From CAZHJK01 sp964533275 (GTDB lineage: Bacteria > Bacillota > Clostridia > Eubacteriales > Garciellaceae): a stretch of DNA of 17,789 nt. Positions 8,411 through 13,999 of the stretch are shown here, in pieces. The DNA is taken from assembly GCA_964533275.1 (NCBI GenBank), contig CAZHJK010000039.1, positions 1 to 17,789 on the forward strand, in the 5' to 3' direction. The notes beneath the pieces are model-generated. The model did no database searches. It worked only from the letters and a program-made list of their open reading frames with translations, and was not told the origin of the DNA. Position 1 is the first letter of the stretch, and the number at the start of each line of letters is the position of its first letter. The position numbers and the translations under genes are program-made.

Positions 8411-8432
8411 GCAACTGTCTTTACAACAGTGC
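8411..8432 (-). repeat. Inverted repeat in the ppdK leader
   Basis: Minus-strand arms GCACTGT and ACAGTTGC can pair over 7 bp with one bulged T and a loop of about 7 nt. It lies between the CcpN-like gene and ppdK, downstream of the predicted ppdK promoter and about 43 nt before the TTG start. No T-run follows, so it is not a simple terminator. It could be an operator or an mRNA-stabilising hairpin. Confidence 0.35.
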
Positions 8433-8457
8433 AGGTGGTTACCTTTAATCACTCCTT

Positions 8458-8486
8458 ATTATACTAACTAATTCCAAATTGTACAA
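8458..8486 (-). promoter_or_regulatory. ppdK: Candidate sigma-A promoter for ppdK
   Basis: A perfect TATAAT (8463-8458) starts directly after the stop codon of the CcpN-like gene. It is preceded at 17 nt by TTGTAC (8486-8481), which matches only half of the -35 consensus. The spacing and position ahead of ppdK make it plausible, but in AT-rich DNA this could arise by chance. Confidence 0.45.
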
Positions 8487-9108
8487 ACTTTTTAGTGATG
8501 TTTGTTTTGGAAATTTTACCTATTATTTTGTATTGTACTTTATTATCTTCATCAATTTTTTTTTCTACTACCGGAAGGGAATCTATTTCATGATCTATTA
8601 TCTTTACTGCTGCATCATAAATTGAATCATCTGGAAATATAAAAGCTACATTAGGCATTCTAGTCATAATCATACCCACAGGCATTTTATAAATATCTTG
8701 ATTCCCAATTGCTGTTTTAAGAAAGTCCTTTCGAGAAACAACCCCTGAAAGATATTTTTCCTGATTTTCTATAAAGATTGTACCAACATCCTCTAAAAAT
8801 AGGGTTACAATTGCGTCATATATAGTTGTTTCCTCTGATACAATAACAGGCATGGATTTTACATCATCAACCTTAATTTTTTTCATATAACTCCCAATAA
8901 AGCTAAATAATGATTTGCCAGAATAGAAATATCCAACCTTTGGTCTAGCTTCAAATATTCCAATCATAGTTAACAATGCTAAATCAGTTCTTAGGGTAGC
9001 CCTTGTTAAATTAAGTTTCTCTGCAATATGTTCACTAGTAATTGGTTGATTTTTCTTTACAATTTCAATTATCTTCCTTTGACGGTCAGAAAACTCTATG
9101 GCACTCAC
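8464..9108 (-). CDS. ccpN: Helix-turn-helix / CBS-pair transcriptional regulator, CcpN (YqzB) type
   Basis: A 214-residue protein with a DeoR-like helix-turn-helix (about 8-65, with ITSEHIAEKLNLTRATLRTDL and the hallmark FEARPKVGYFYSGK) followed by two CBS motifs (about 77-135 and 141-210). CBS pairs bind adenine nucleotides. In Bacillus subtilis CcpN represses the gluconeogenic genes gapB and pckA and responds to ATP/ADP, and its gene is followed by the PDRP gene yqfL. Position directly ahead of ppdK therefore suggests a PEP-pyruvate regulator, which is inference. The GTG start (9108-9106) gives the MSAIEF N-terminus expected from CcpN as I remember it, but it overlaps the only ribosome-binding-like sequence (GAGGGG), an odd arrangement. 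A good promoter lies 45 bp upstream. Confidence 0.88.
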   Translation of the reverse strand: MSAIEFSDRQRKIIEIVKKNQPITSEHIAEKLNLTRATLRTDLALLTMIGIFEARPKVGYFYSGKSLFSFIGSYMKKIKVDDVKSMPVIVSEETTIYDAIVTLFLEDVGTIFIENQEKYLSGVVSRKDFLKTAIGNQDIYKMPVGMIMTRMPNVAFIFPDDSIYDAAVKIIDHEIDSLPVVEKKIDEDNKVQYKIIGKISKTNITKKFVQFGIS

Positions 9109-9152
9109 CCCTCGAATAATTTTTTATAATAAAGTGGCGCTTTAATAAATGA

Positions 9153-9182
9153 ATTATACTATATAGTACACCATCGTATCAA
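9153..9182 (-). promoter_or_regulatory. Sigma-A promoter of the CcpN-like gene with a palindrome in its spacer
   Basis: On the minus strand TTGATA (9182-9177) and a perfect TATAAT (9158-9153) are separated by 18 nt. The spacer contains the 12-bp perfect palindrome TACTATATAGTA (9168-9157), which overlaps the first two bases of the -10. That is a typical place for a repressor to block polymerase. Both strands of the palindrome match the B. subtilis CcpN consensus TRTGHYATAYW, as I recall it, at 10 of 11 positions. Confidence 0.7.
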
Positions 9183-9204
9183 TGTATTATTAAAACAATT
9201 TTGG

Positions 9205-9229
9205 AAAAACCTCTACAATAGTAGAGGTT
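9205..9229 (-). terminator. Rho-independent terminator of glyS
   Basis: The minus strand reads AACCTCTAC TATT GTAGAGGTT followed by TTT: a 9-bp perfect stem, 4-nt loop and five T's overlapping the stem foot, beginning 21 nt after the glyS stop. It closes the glyS unit before the promoter of the CcpN-like gene. Confidence 0.85.
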
Positions 9230-9250
9230 AATGCAATTTTTCTTTAATAA

Positions 9251-10639
9251 TTAATATTCCAATTTATTTTCCATGAATGATACAATTTCATTTATATTAA
9301 CTCGCACCTGTTCCATTGTATCTCTATCGCGAATAGTAACTCTATTGTCTTCTAAAGTATCAAAGTCTATAGTAATACAAAATGGAGTTCCAATCTCATC
9401 CTGTCTTCTATATCTTTTACCAATGCTTCCTGCTTCATCATATTCTACCAAGAATTTTTTGCTTAGCATTTCAAATACTTTCCAAGCTTGTTCCTTCAGT
9501 TTTTTAGTAAGAGGCAATATGGTAGCTTTAATAGGAGCTAATTGAGGGTGCAGTTTTAATACATTTCTACTCTCATTATCATCGACCAATTCTACATTGT
9601 ATGCTTCAGCTAAAAAGGCTAATAACACTCTATCTACGCCCACAGAAGGCTCAATACAATAAGGAATATATCTTTCATTAGTATTAGGATCGATATAAGA
9701 CATATCCTGCCCAGAATGATTTTGATGTTGGGTTAAGTCAAAATTAGTACGATCTGCAACTCCCCAAAGCTCTCCCCAACCAAAAGGAAAACGATATTCT
9801 ATATCTGTAGTAGCATTACTATAATGTGAAAGCTCATTCTTGCTATGATCCCTAAGCCTTATATTTTCTTCTGCTATACCAAGTTCCAATAACCAATTTT
9901 TACAATAATCTTTCCAATAATTAAACCACTCCAAATCCTCCCCAGGCTTACAGAAAAACTCTAGTTCCATTTGCTCAAACTCTCTAGTTCTAAATATAAA
10001 ATTACCTGGAGTTATCTCATTTCTAAAGGATTTCCCTATTTGAGCTATGCCGAAGGGTACTTTTTTGCGAGAACTTCTTTGAACATTTTTAAAATTAGTA
10101 AAAATTCCTTGTGCGGTTTCTGGACGCAAATAGATATCTGATTTTGAGTCCTCAACAACTCCTTGATGTGTTTTAAACATAAGATTAAATTGTCTAATAT
10201 CAGTATAGTTATTCTTTCCACATTTTGGACAGGATATATTATTTTCGTCTATATAGTTTATCATTTCCTCATTACTCCAACCATCCACTATTAGCTCTTT
10301 ACCCTTATCCTGCGCAAAGTCTTCAATAAGCTTATCTGCGCGAAAACGCGTTTTACATTCTCTACAATCCATTAATGGATCGTTAAATCCTCCAATATGT
10401 CCTGATGCTACCCAAACCTCTGGATTCATTAATATAGCAGAGTCCAAGCCTACATTATAAGGACTTTCTTGTACAAACTTTTTCCACCAAGCTTTTTTAA
10501 TATTATTTTTTAATTCTATGCCTAATGGACCATAATCCCATGTGTTTGCCAAGCCCCCATAGATTTCTGACCCAGGATATATAAATCCTCTAGTTTTTGC
10601 TAAGCTGACAATATCATTCATAGTAATTTTTGTTGTCAT
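9251..10639 (-). CDS. glyS: Glycyl-tRNA synthetase (dimeric type)
   Basis: Class II synthetase that charges tRNA-Gly. At 462 residues it is the single-chain alpha2 type shared with archaea and eukaryotes, not the alpha-beta GlyQ/GlyS enzyme. Visible features are the N-terminal GGLANTWDYGPLG motif 1 area (29-40), a zinc site with C92, C95, C137 and C140 (CREC and CPKC), motif 2 (FRNEITPGNFIFRTREFEQ, 205-223), motif 3 with the SVGVDRVLLAF arginine (about 333-343), and a C-terminal anticodon-binding domain (about 370-462). The ATG at 10639 has a near-perfect AAAGGAGG 8 nt upstream. It is preceded by a glycine T-box leader and followed by its own terminator, so it forms a single-gene unit sensing uncharged tRNA-Gly. 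Confidence 0.98.
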   Translation of the reverse strand: MTTKITMNDIVSLAKTRGFIYPGSEIYGGLANTWDYGPLGIELKNNIKKAWWKKFVQESPYNVGLDSAILMNPEVWVASGHIGGFNDPLMDCRECKTRFRADKLIEDFAQDKGKELIVDGWSNEEMINYIDENNISCPKCGKNNYTDIRQFNLMFKTHQGVVEDSKSDIYLRPETAQGIFTNFKNVQRSSRKKVPFGIAQIGKSFRNEITPGNFIFRTREFEQMELEFFCKPGEDLEWFNYWKDYCKNWLLELGIAEENIRLRDHSKNELSHYSNATTDIEYRFPFGWGELWGVADRTNFDLTQHQNHSGQDMSYIDPNTNERYIPYCIEPSVGVDRVLLAFLAEAYNVELVDDNESRNVLKLHPQLAPIKATILPLTKKLKEQAWKVFEMLSKKFLVEYDEAGSIGKRYRRQDEIGTPFCITIDFDTLEDNRVTIRDRDTMEQVRVNINEIVSFMENKLEY

Positions 10640-10807
10640 AATTATTCCTCCTTTATTATTAAAAAAGCATTAAAGATAATTCCTCTAGGCTAAAAAACTA
10701 AGCAATCAGCACATTCACCATCTTAGCACCCTTCTTAAAACGACAGGGTTTCCCTTGCAACATTATGTTATACAATAGGAAAATAGAGCTTTCCTTTCCT
10801 ATGATAT
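10640..10807 (-). other. Unexplained glyS leader segment between T-box terminator and start codon
   Basis: After the T-box terminator another 168 nt are transcribed before glyS. I see an 8-bp hairpin (10802-10795 with 10782-10775), a short AGGG-AAA-CCCT hairpin (10755-10745), and a competing helix ACCCT (10749-10745) with AGGGT (10732-10728). A 7-codon ORF, MVNVLIA (10721-10698), has AAGGG 7 nt upstream. CTAAG (10726-10722) and CTTAG (10702-10698) can pair across that ORF, followed by six T's. None matches a riboswitch class I know, and all helices except the first are weak. Confidence 0.4.
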
Positions 10808-10881
10808 AAAAAAATAAAACCTTCTATCAACTAAGGGACGAAAATTTTATTCCGCGGTTCCACCCTTGTTGACCAGAAGGT
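10808..10881 (-). terminator. T-box leader terminator
   Basis: ACCTTCT (10881-10875), TCAAC (10872-10868) and AAGGG (10867-10863) pair with CCCTT (10837-10833), GTTGA (10831-10827) and AGAAGGT (10825-10819). This gives about 17 bp with small internal defects, followed by TTTATTTTTTT. The T-box bulge lies in the apical part. This is the transcription stop expected when tRNA-Gly is charged. Confidence 0.75.
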
Positions 10882-11015
10882 CCACTTTATGTTATGGTTG
10901 TACTCAAAAGTTCCTTTTGCAAAAGACTTTTACTAGGCTTACACCCTTCCTAGCTCGCTATAAAAAGTATCCTTTACTACTCTTCTTTCTCAATGTACTT
11001 TTCTTTATTGTTTTA
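10808..11015 (-). promoter_or_regulatory. Glycine T-box riboswitch upstream of glyS
   Basis: The conserved T-box is present on the minus strand: AAGGGTGGAACCGCGG (10867-10852), with the UGGA bulge complementary to the UCCA end of tRNA-Gly. Upstream, stem I shows the AGAGTAGTA loop-E strand, the apical GCGAGC...GTGTAAGCC elements (about 10957-10936), and a 3' strand GGA-A-CTTTTGAG with the probable specifier GGA (10914-10912), a glycine codon. Stem III is GTGGACC/GGTCAAC (10885-10868). No stem II is evident, as in other glycine T-boxes. Specifier, acceptor match and downstream gene all agree. Uncharged tRNA-Gly should allow read-through into glyS. Confidence 0.93.
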
Positions 11016-11018
11016 TTT

Positions 11019-11047
11019 AAATTATCAGATATTCATATTTTTGTCAA
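11019..11047 (-). promoter_or_regulatory. Sigma-A promoter of the T-box-glyS unit
   Basis: A perfect TTGACA (11047-11042) begins 4 nt after the DUF4342 stop codon. The -10 is either GATAAT (11026-11021, spacer 15) or TAATTT (11024-11019, spacer 17). Initiation would fall near 11013, just before stem I of the T-box. Confidence 0.7.
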
Positions 11048-11050
11048 CTA

Positions 11051-11515
11051 TTATTCTTCATTTTTATCAAATTGTTCTTTGGCTTTTTGTTCAGCCATTT
11101 TTACCATATCAGCTACCTCTTCATTTATATTTATATCACTCTTATATGGTCTTTCGATTTCAATAGTACATTTAGATACAAAAGCCACAGCTGCTCCTAT
11201 TGCTGTTATATATGGCATAAATACTGCCCCTACAGCTCCAGCTGTAATAGGAATATCAAGTATCATATATTCACCCTTTTTAACTTTAATTCGGTTTACA
11301 TTACCTGTGCGTACTATTTCCTTTAATTTTTCTACTACTTCTGACCCAGCAACATTAAATTGCTCAGTCCAGGTATCTTTATTTTTCTTTTCCTCCATAA
11401 TGATTATAGCCTCTAAAATGTCGCCATCTGCTTGTTCCAATACCTCCTTTGCTTCTTTATAGCTTGCACCTGTTCTTTCCCTTATTGAGTCAATCTTTTG
11501 AAGAATATCATCCAT
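11051..11515 (-). CDS. DUF4342 domain protein with N-terminal UBA-like helix bundle
   Basis: About 154 residues. The N-terminus (about 4-45: IDSIRERTGASYKEAKEVLE, then GDILEAIIIMEE) resembles the UBA/TS-N three-helix fold known from EF-Ts. The middle (about 85-115) is hydrophobic and glycine/alanine-rich (ITAGAVGAVFMPYITAIGAA), which could be a membrane hairpin. The C-terminus is charged. This fits DUF4342 proteins, whose role is unknown. I chose the ATG at 11515: GGGAG lies 9 nt before it, while the ATG at 11524 directly abuts that ribosome-binding site. The gene overlaps the recO stop by 8 nt, so translation is probably coupled. It is the last gene before the glyS promoter, with no terminator seen. 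Confidence 0.82.
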   Translation of the reverse strand: MDDILQKIDSIRERTGASYKEAKEVLEQADGDILEAIIIMEEKKNKDTWTEQFNVAGSEVVEKLKEIVRTGNVNRIKVKKGEYMILDIPITAGAVGAVFMPYITAIGAAVAFVSKCTIEIERPYKSDININEEVADMVKMAEQKAKEQFDKNEE

Positions 11516-12308
11516 TTTTCTCATCTCCCTTATTTTTATTTCCCTTATTATTTAATATATTATTATCTATAATATTCAAAAAATTCAATGTGTGAAAGGA
11601 TCTCTCCATATATTTTGAAACATAATTATACATTATTTTATTTAATTGTCGTATTATACTATCCTTTTTTACTAATTGGTTTAAGTTTGATAATGGTTTG
11701 TGAAGTATAAAGGAAAGCACTTCTTTAGCATCCTTATTTATTCCCATTGCATAAGAATCTTGTTGAAAACATTGCGGACAAATAACCCCTCCCAGTTCAG
11801 AACTTATTTTCATGTTATACTGAATACTATTGCCACAAACTACACAATCATCTAAATGTGGTGCGTATCCTGATAATGCCATTAGTTTAACCTGGAAAGC
11901 CAATGTAATTATATCTAAATCTATCTCTTTTGTGTAAGTCATATGTTTTAGAGTATGTATTAATAAAAAAAAATATTTTTCTTCCTTTTGCTGCTCTTGG
12001 GTAGCAGCATTTATCAATTCAATAATATAAGATGCGTAGGTGAAATCTTTTAAATTTTTTCTTAAGTTATAGAAGGACTCTCGTAATTCTGCTTGGTTAA
12101 TATAATTCATAGATTTTCCTTGATAAAATATAAAATTACTATAGCAAAATAATTGCGTAGAGGCTAAAAAACGATTATTTGTTTTTCTAGCCCCTTTTGC
12201 TAATGCTTGTATTTTACCATGGTCTTTTGTCAAAATTGTAAGTATTTTATCTGCTTCATCATAATTTATTTGTTTAATAATAATTCCAGTTGTTTTAAAT
12301 AATCCCAT
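11508..12308 (-). CDS. recO: DNA repair protein RecO
   Basis: Recombination mediator that works with RecF/RecR to load RecA on SSB-coated single strands and anneals DNA. The 266 residues begin with the expected OB fold (1-80: IIIKQINYDEADKILTILT, GKIQALAKGAR), followed by the helical domain with a zinc-binding cluster C155, C158, C177 and C180 (DDCVVCGN ... VICPQC). Length is normal. The ATG at 12308 follows GAGGTTAA. The C-terminus is a low-complexity N/K-rich tail (NNKGNKNKGDEKNG) produced where the gene runs into the start of the next. recO next to era is conserved in Firmicutes. Confidence 0.97.
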   Translation of the reverse strand: MGLFKTTGIIIKQINYDEADKILTILTKDHGKIQALAKGARKTNNRFLASTQLFCYSNFIFYQGKSMNYINQAELRESFYNLRKNLKDFTYASYIIELINAATQEQQKEEKYFFLLIHTLKHMTYTKEIDLDIITLAFQVKLMALSGYAPHLDDCVVCGNSIQYNMKISSELGGVICPQCFQQDSYAMGINKDAKEVLSFILHKPLSNLNQLVKKDSIIRQLNKIMYNYVSKYMERSFHTLNFLNIIDNNILNNKGNKNKGDEKNG

Positions 12309-12320
12309 TTAACCTCATCC

Positions 12321-12482
12321 TTATACTAAGCGTTCCTCTCCTTCAAACCTTGTTAGAAAAGACTGTTTATATTCAGTTTCATTAGGATTTTGAGCTTCTT
12401 GTTCTTGTTTAAAATCTTTATAAAGTAAATACATATCTAATCTACCTGTATTATTAAAACATTCCCAAAATAGCTTTTCCAT
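12321..12482 (-). CDS. yqzL: YqzL family small protein (53 aa)
   Basis: A 53-codon gene that length filters miss. It starts MEKLFWECFNNTGRLDMYLL and ends FEGEERLV. The W-x-x-F-x-x-T-G-x-x-D-x-Y-L-L pattern fits the YqzL family, which in Bacillus likewise sits between era and recO. Its function is unknown. The ATG at 12482 has GGGAGGAG about 9 nt upstream, one of the better ribosome-binding sites here, and recO starts 12 nt after its stop, so the pair is co-translated. Being acidic and aromatic-rich, it looks like a small soluble protein. Family assignment is from memory of the motif. Confidence 0.85.
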   Translation of the reverse strand: MEKLFWECFNNTGRLDMYLLYKDFKQEQEAQNPNETEYKQSFLTRFEGEERLV

Positions 12483-12517
12483 TAGTATTTTCTCCTCCCT
12501 TTTTGCATTATTAATAT

Positions 12518-12532
12518 AGAGTAACCTACTCT
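12518..12532 (-). repeat. Short perfect inverted repeat upstream of yqzL
   Basis: AGAGTA and TACTCT flank a 3-nt loop, about 35 nt before the yqzL start. No T-run follows. It could be a weak hairpin in the yqzL-recO leader. Confidence 0.3.
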
Positions 12533-12544
12533 TATATTTTTAAT

Positions 12545-12590
12545 ACTATTAATTAAAATTTAGGGAAGATATTTACTACTAATTAAAATT
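12545..12590. repeat. Two 16-bp direct repeats between era and yqzL
   Basis: ACTATTAATTAAAATT (12545-12560) and ACTACTAATTAAAATT (12575-12590) differ at one base and start exactly 30 bp apart, close to three helical turns. They may be a tandem regulator site or simple AT-rich duplication. No convincing sigma-A promoter is visible around them. Confidence 0.4.
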
Positions 12591-12612
12591 ATTAGATAAG
12601 AGATACCTTTTT

Positions 12613-13506
12613 TTATTGATAGCCTAAATCCTTTAATTCCCGTTTTTTGTTTCTCCAATCAGATTTCACCTTTACCCATAATTGTAAATTTACCCTAATA
12701 CCTAATAAGCTCTCAATATCTCTTCTAGCCCTTTTCCCAATTTCCTTTAACATCGTTCCTTGTTTTCCAATAATTATTCCTTTATGTCTACTTTTCTCGC
12801 AATATATGTTAACCTCTATATCTACAAGATTTTTCCCTTTTCTTTCTTTCATAGAAGTCACTTCTGTTGCAATGCCATGGGGTACTTCTTGTTGTAGTAA
12901 TTGCAATGCCTTTTCCCGAACTAATTCAGCAACAATCATTCGTTCCGGCTGATCTATTATCATATCCTCAGGAAAATATTGTGGACCCAATGGTAATTTA
13001 TCAGATATTATTTTAATTAATTCTGATACATTTTCACTATTTCTTGCTGATATTGGTATTATATCACTAATCCCCTCAATATCCTTATAAATTGCTATTT
13101 TTTCTAGTAATTCGTCCTTAGTTAACAAATCCATCTTGTTTATTATTAATAAAACAGGAGTTTTTACTTCCTTAAGAATTTCCATTATGTATTGATCACC
13201 AGAACCAATATTCATACTTTCGTCAACTAAAAACAAAATAACATCCACTTCATTTAATGTTTGTTTTGCAGCATTGACCATATATTCTCCTAACTTATTT
13301 TTTGGTTTATGCATACCCGGAGTATCTATAAATACCATTTGAAAATCCTTTTGTGTAAAAATACAACGAATTGTATTTCTTGTAGTTTGTGGTTTATTCG
13401 AAATAATAACAAGCTTTTCTCCCATAATCTGATTTAATAAGGTAGATTTACCAACATTTGGTCTCCCTATAATAGATACAAACCCCGAGCGGTAATTAGC
13501 ATTCAT
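12613..13506 (-). CDS. era: GTPase Era
   Basis: Essential GTPase that binds the 3' end of 16S rRNA through a KH domain during 30S maturation. All G motifs are intact in the 297 residues: G1 GRPNVGKS (14-21), G2 threonines in PQTTRN (39-44), G3 DTPG (61-64), G4 NKMD (123-126) and G5 SAR (153-155). The type II KH domain follows (about 205-290) with its GIIIGKQGTMLKEIG loop. The ATG at 13506 lies inside the last codons of cdd (11-nt overlap), with GGAGG 9 nt upstream. The cdd-era overlap and the ybeY and recO neighbours place it in a conserved ribosome-maturation operon. Confidence 0.98.
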   Translation of the reverse strand: MNANYRSGFVSIIGRPNVGKSTLLNQIMGEKLVIISNKPQTTRNTIRCIFTQKDFQMVFIDTPGMHKPKNKLGEYMVNAAKQTLNEVDVILFLVDESMNIGSGDQYIMEILKEVKTPVLLIINKMDLLTKDELLEKIAIYKDIEGISDIIPISARNSENVSELIKIISDKLPLGPQYFPEDMIIDQPERMIVAELVREKALQLLQQEVPHGIATEVTSMKERKGKNLVDIEVNIYCEKSRHKGIIIGKQGTMLKEIGKRARRDIESLLGIRVNLQLWVKVKSDWRNKKRELKDLGYQ

Positions 13507-13933
13507 TAGTTTTTGCCTCCTTTGTTTTTGCTAAGTCATCTTCACTAAATGGATATGGTAGTAAGTCCTTGGTATAAAGAGTTAGTATTTCACCTTCAGC
13601 ATTTTGGAATATTATTTGTATATCCTTAGCAAATTCATAAATAACCTGTCTGCATATTCCACATGGAAAAGTAAATCCAGGATGATCGCTTACAATTGCT
13701 AGCGCAATAAAAGCTCTTTCACCTTCAGAAACTCCTTTAAAAAATGCTGTTCTCTCTGCACAATTAGTTGCCCCGTAGGTAGCATTTTCAATATTACATC
13801 CAGTATATATTTTACCCTCTCTTGTAAGTAATGCCGCCCCTACAGGAAAATTTGAATATGGTACATACGCCATTTTTTTTGCTTGATTTGCCTCTTCCAA
13901 TAATTTTTCTTTCATTTTTGTTTCTATTATCAT
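13496..13933 (-). CDS. cdd: Cytidine deaminase
   Basis: Zinc enzyme converting cytidine and deoxycytidine to uridine and deoxyuridine for pyrimidine salvage. The 145 residues match the small tetrameric form of Gram-positive bacteria. The zinc and catalytic residues are present: C58 and E60 in TNCAERTAFF, and C91 and C94 in PCGICRQV. GCNIENATYG (45-54) is the substrate-binding stretch. The ATG at 13933 has AAGGAGGT about 13 nt upstream, slightly long. The in-frame ATG at codon 7 would be much too far from it. Its end overlaps the era start, so the two are translationally linked. Confidence 0.97.
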   Translation of the reverse strand: MIIETKMKEKLLEEANQAKKMAYVPYSNFPVGAALLTREGKIYTGCNIENATYGATNCAERTAFFKGVSEGERAFIALAIVSDHPGFTFPCGICRQVIYEFAKDIQIIFQNAEGEILTLYTKDLLPYPFSEDDLAKTKEAKTNEC

Positions 13934-13999
13934 ATTTCTTTTTATACCTCCTTATACCTAGATAGCTGTATTTTAATTATTTATCTTAATTTATAAATT

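Noticed and set aside
10866..11462. A 198-codon open frame on the plus strand over the T-box and DUF4342 gene
   Set aside because: It runs antisense through the conserved T-box RNA and a recognisable gene, lacks a ribosome-binding site and shows no family features.
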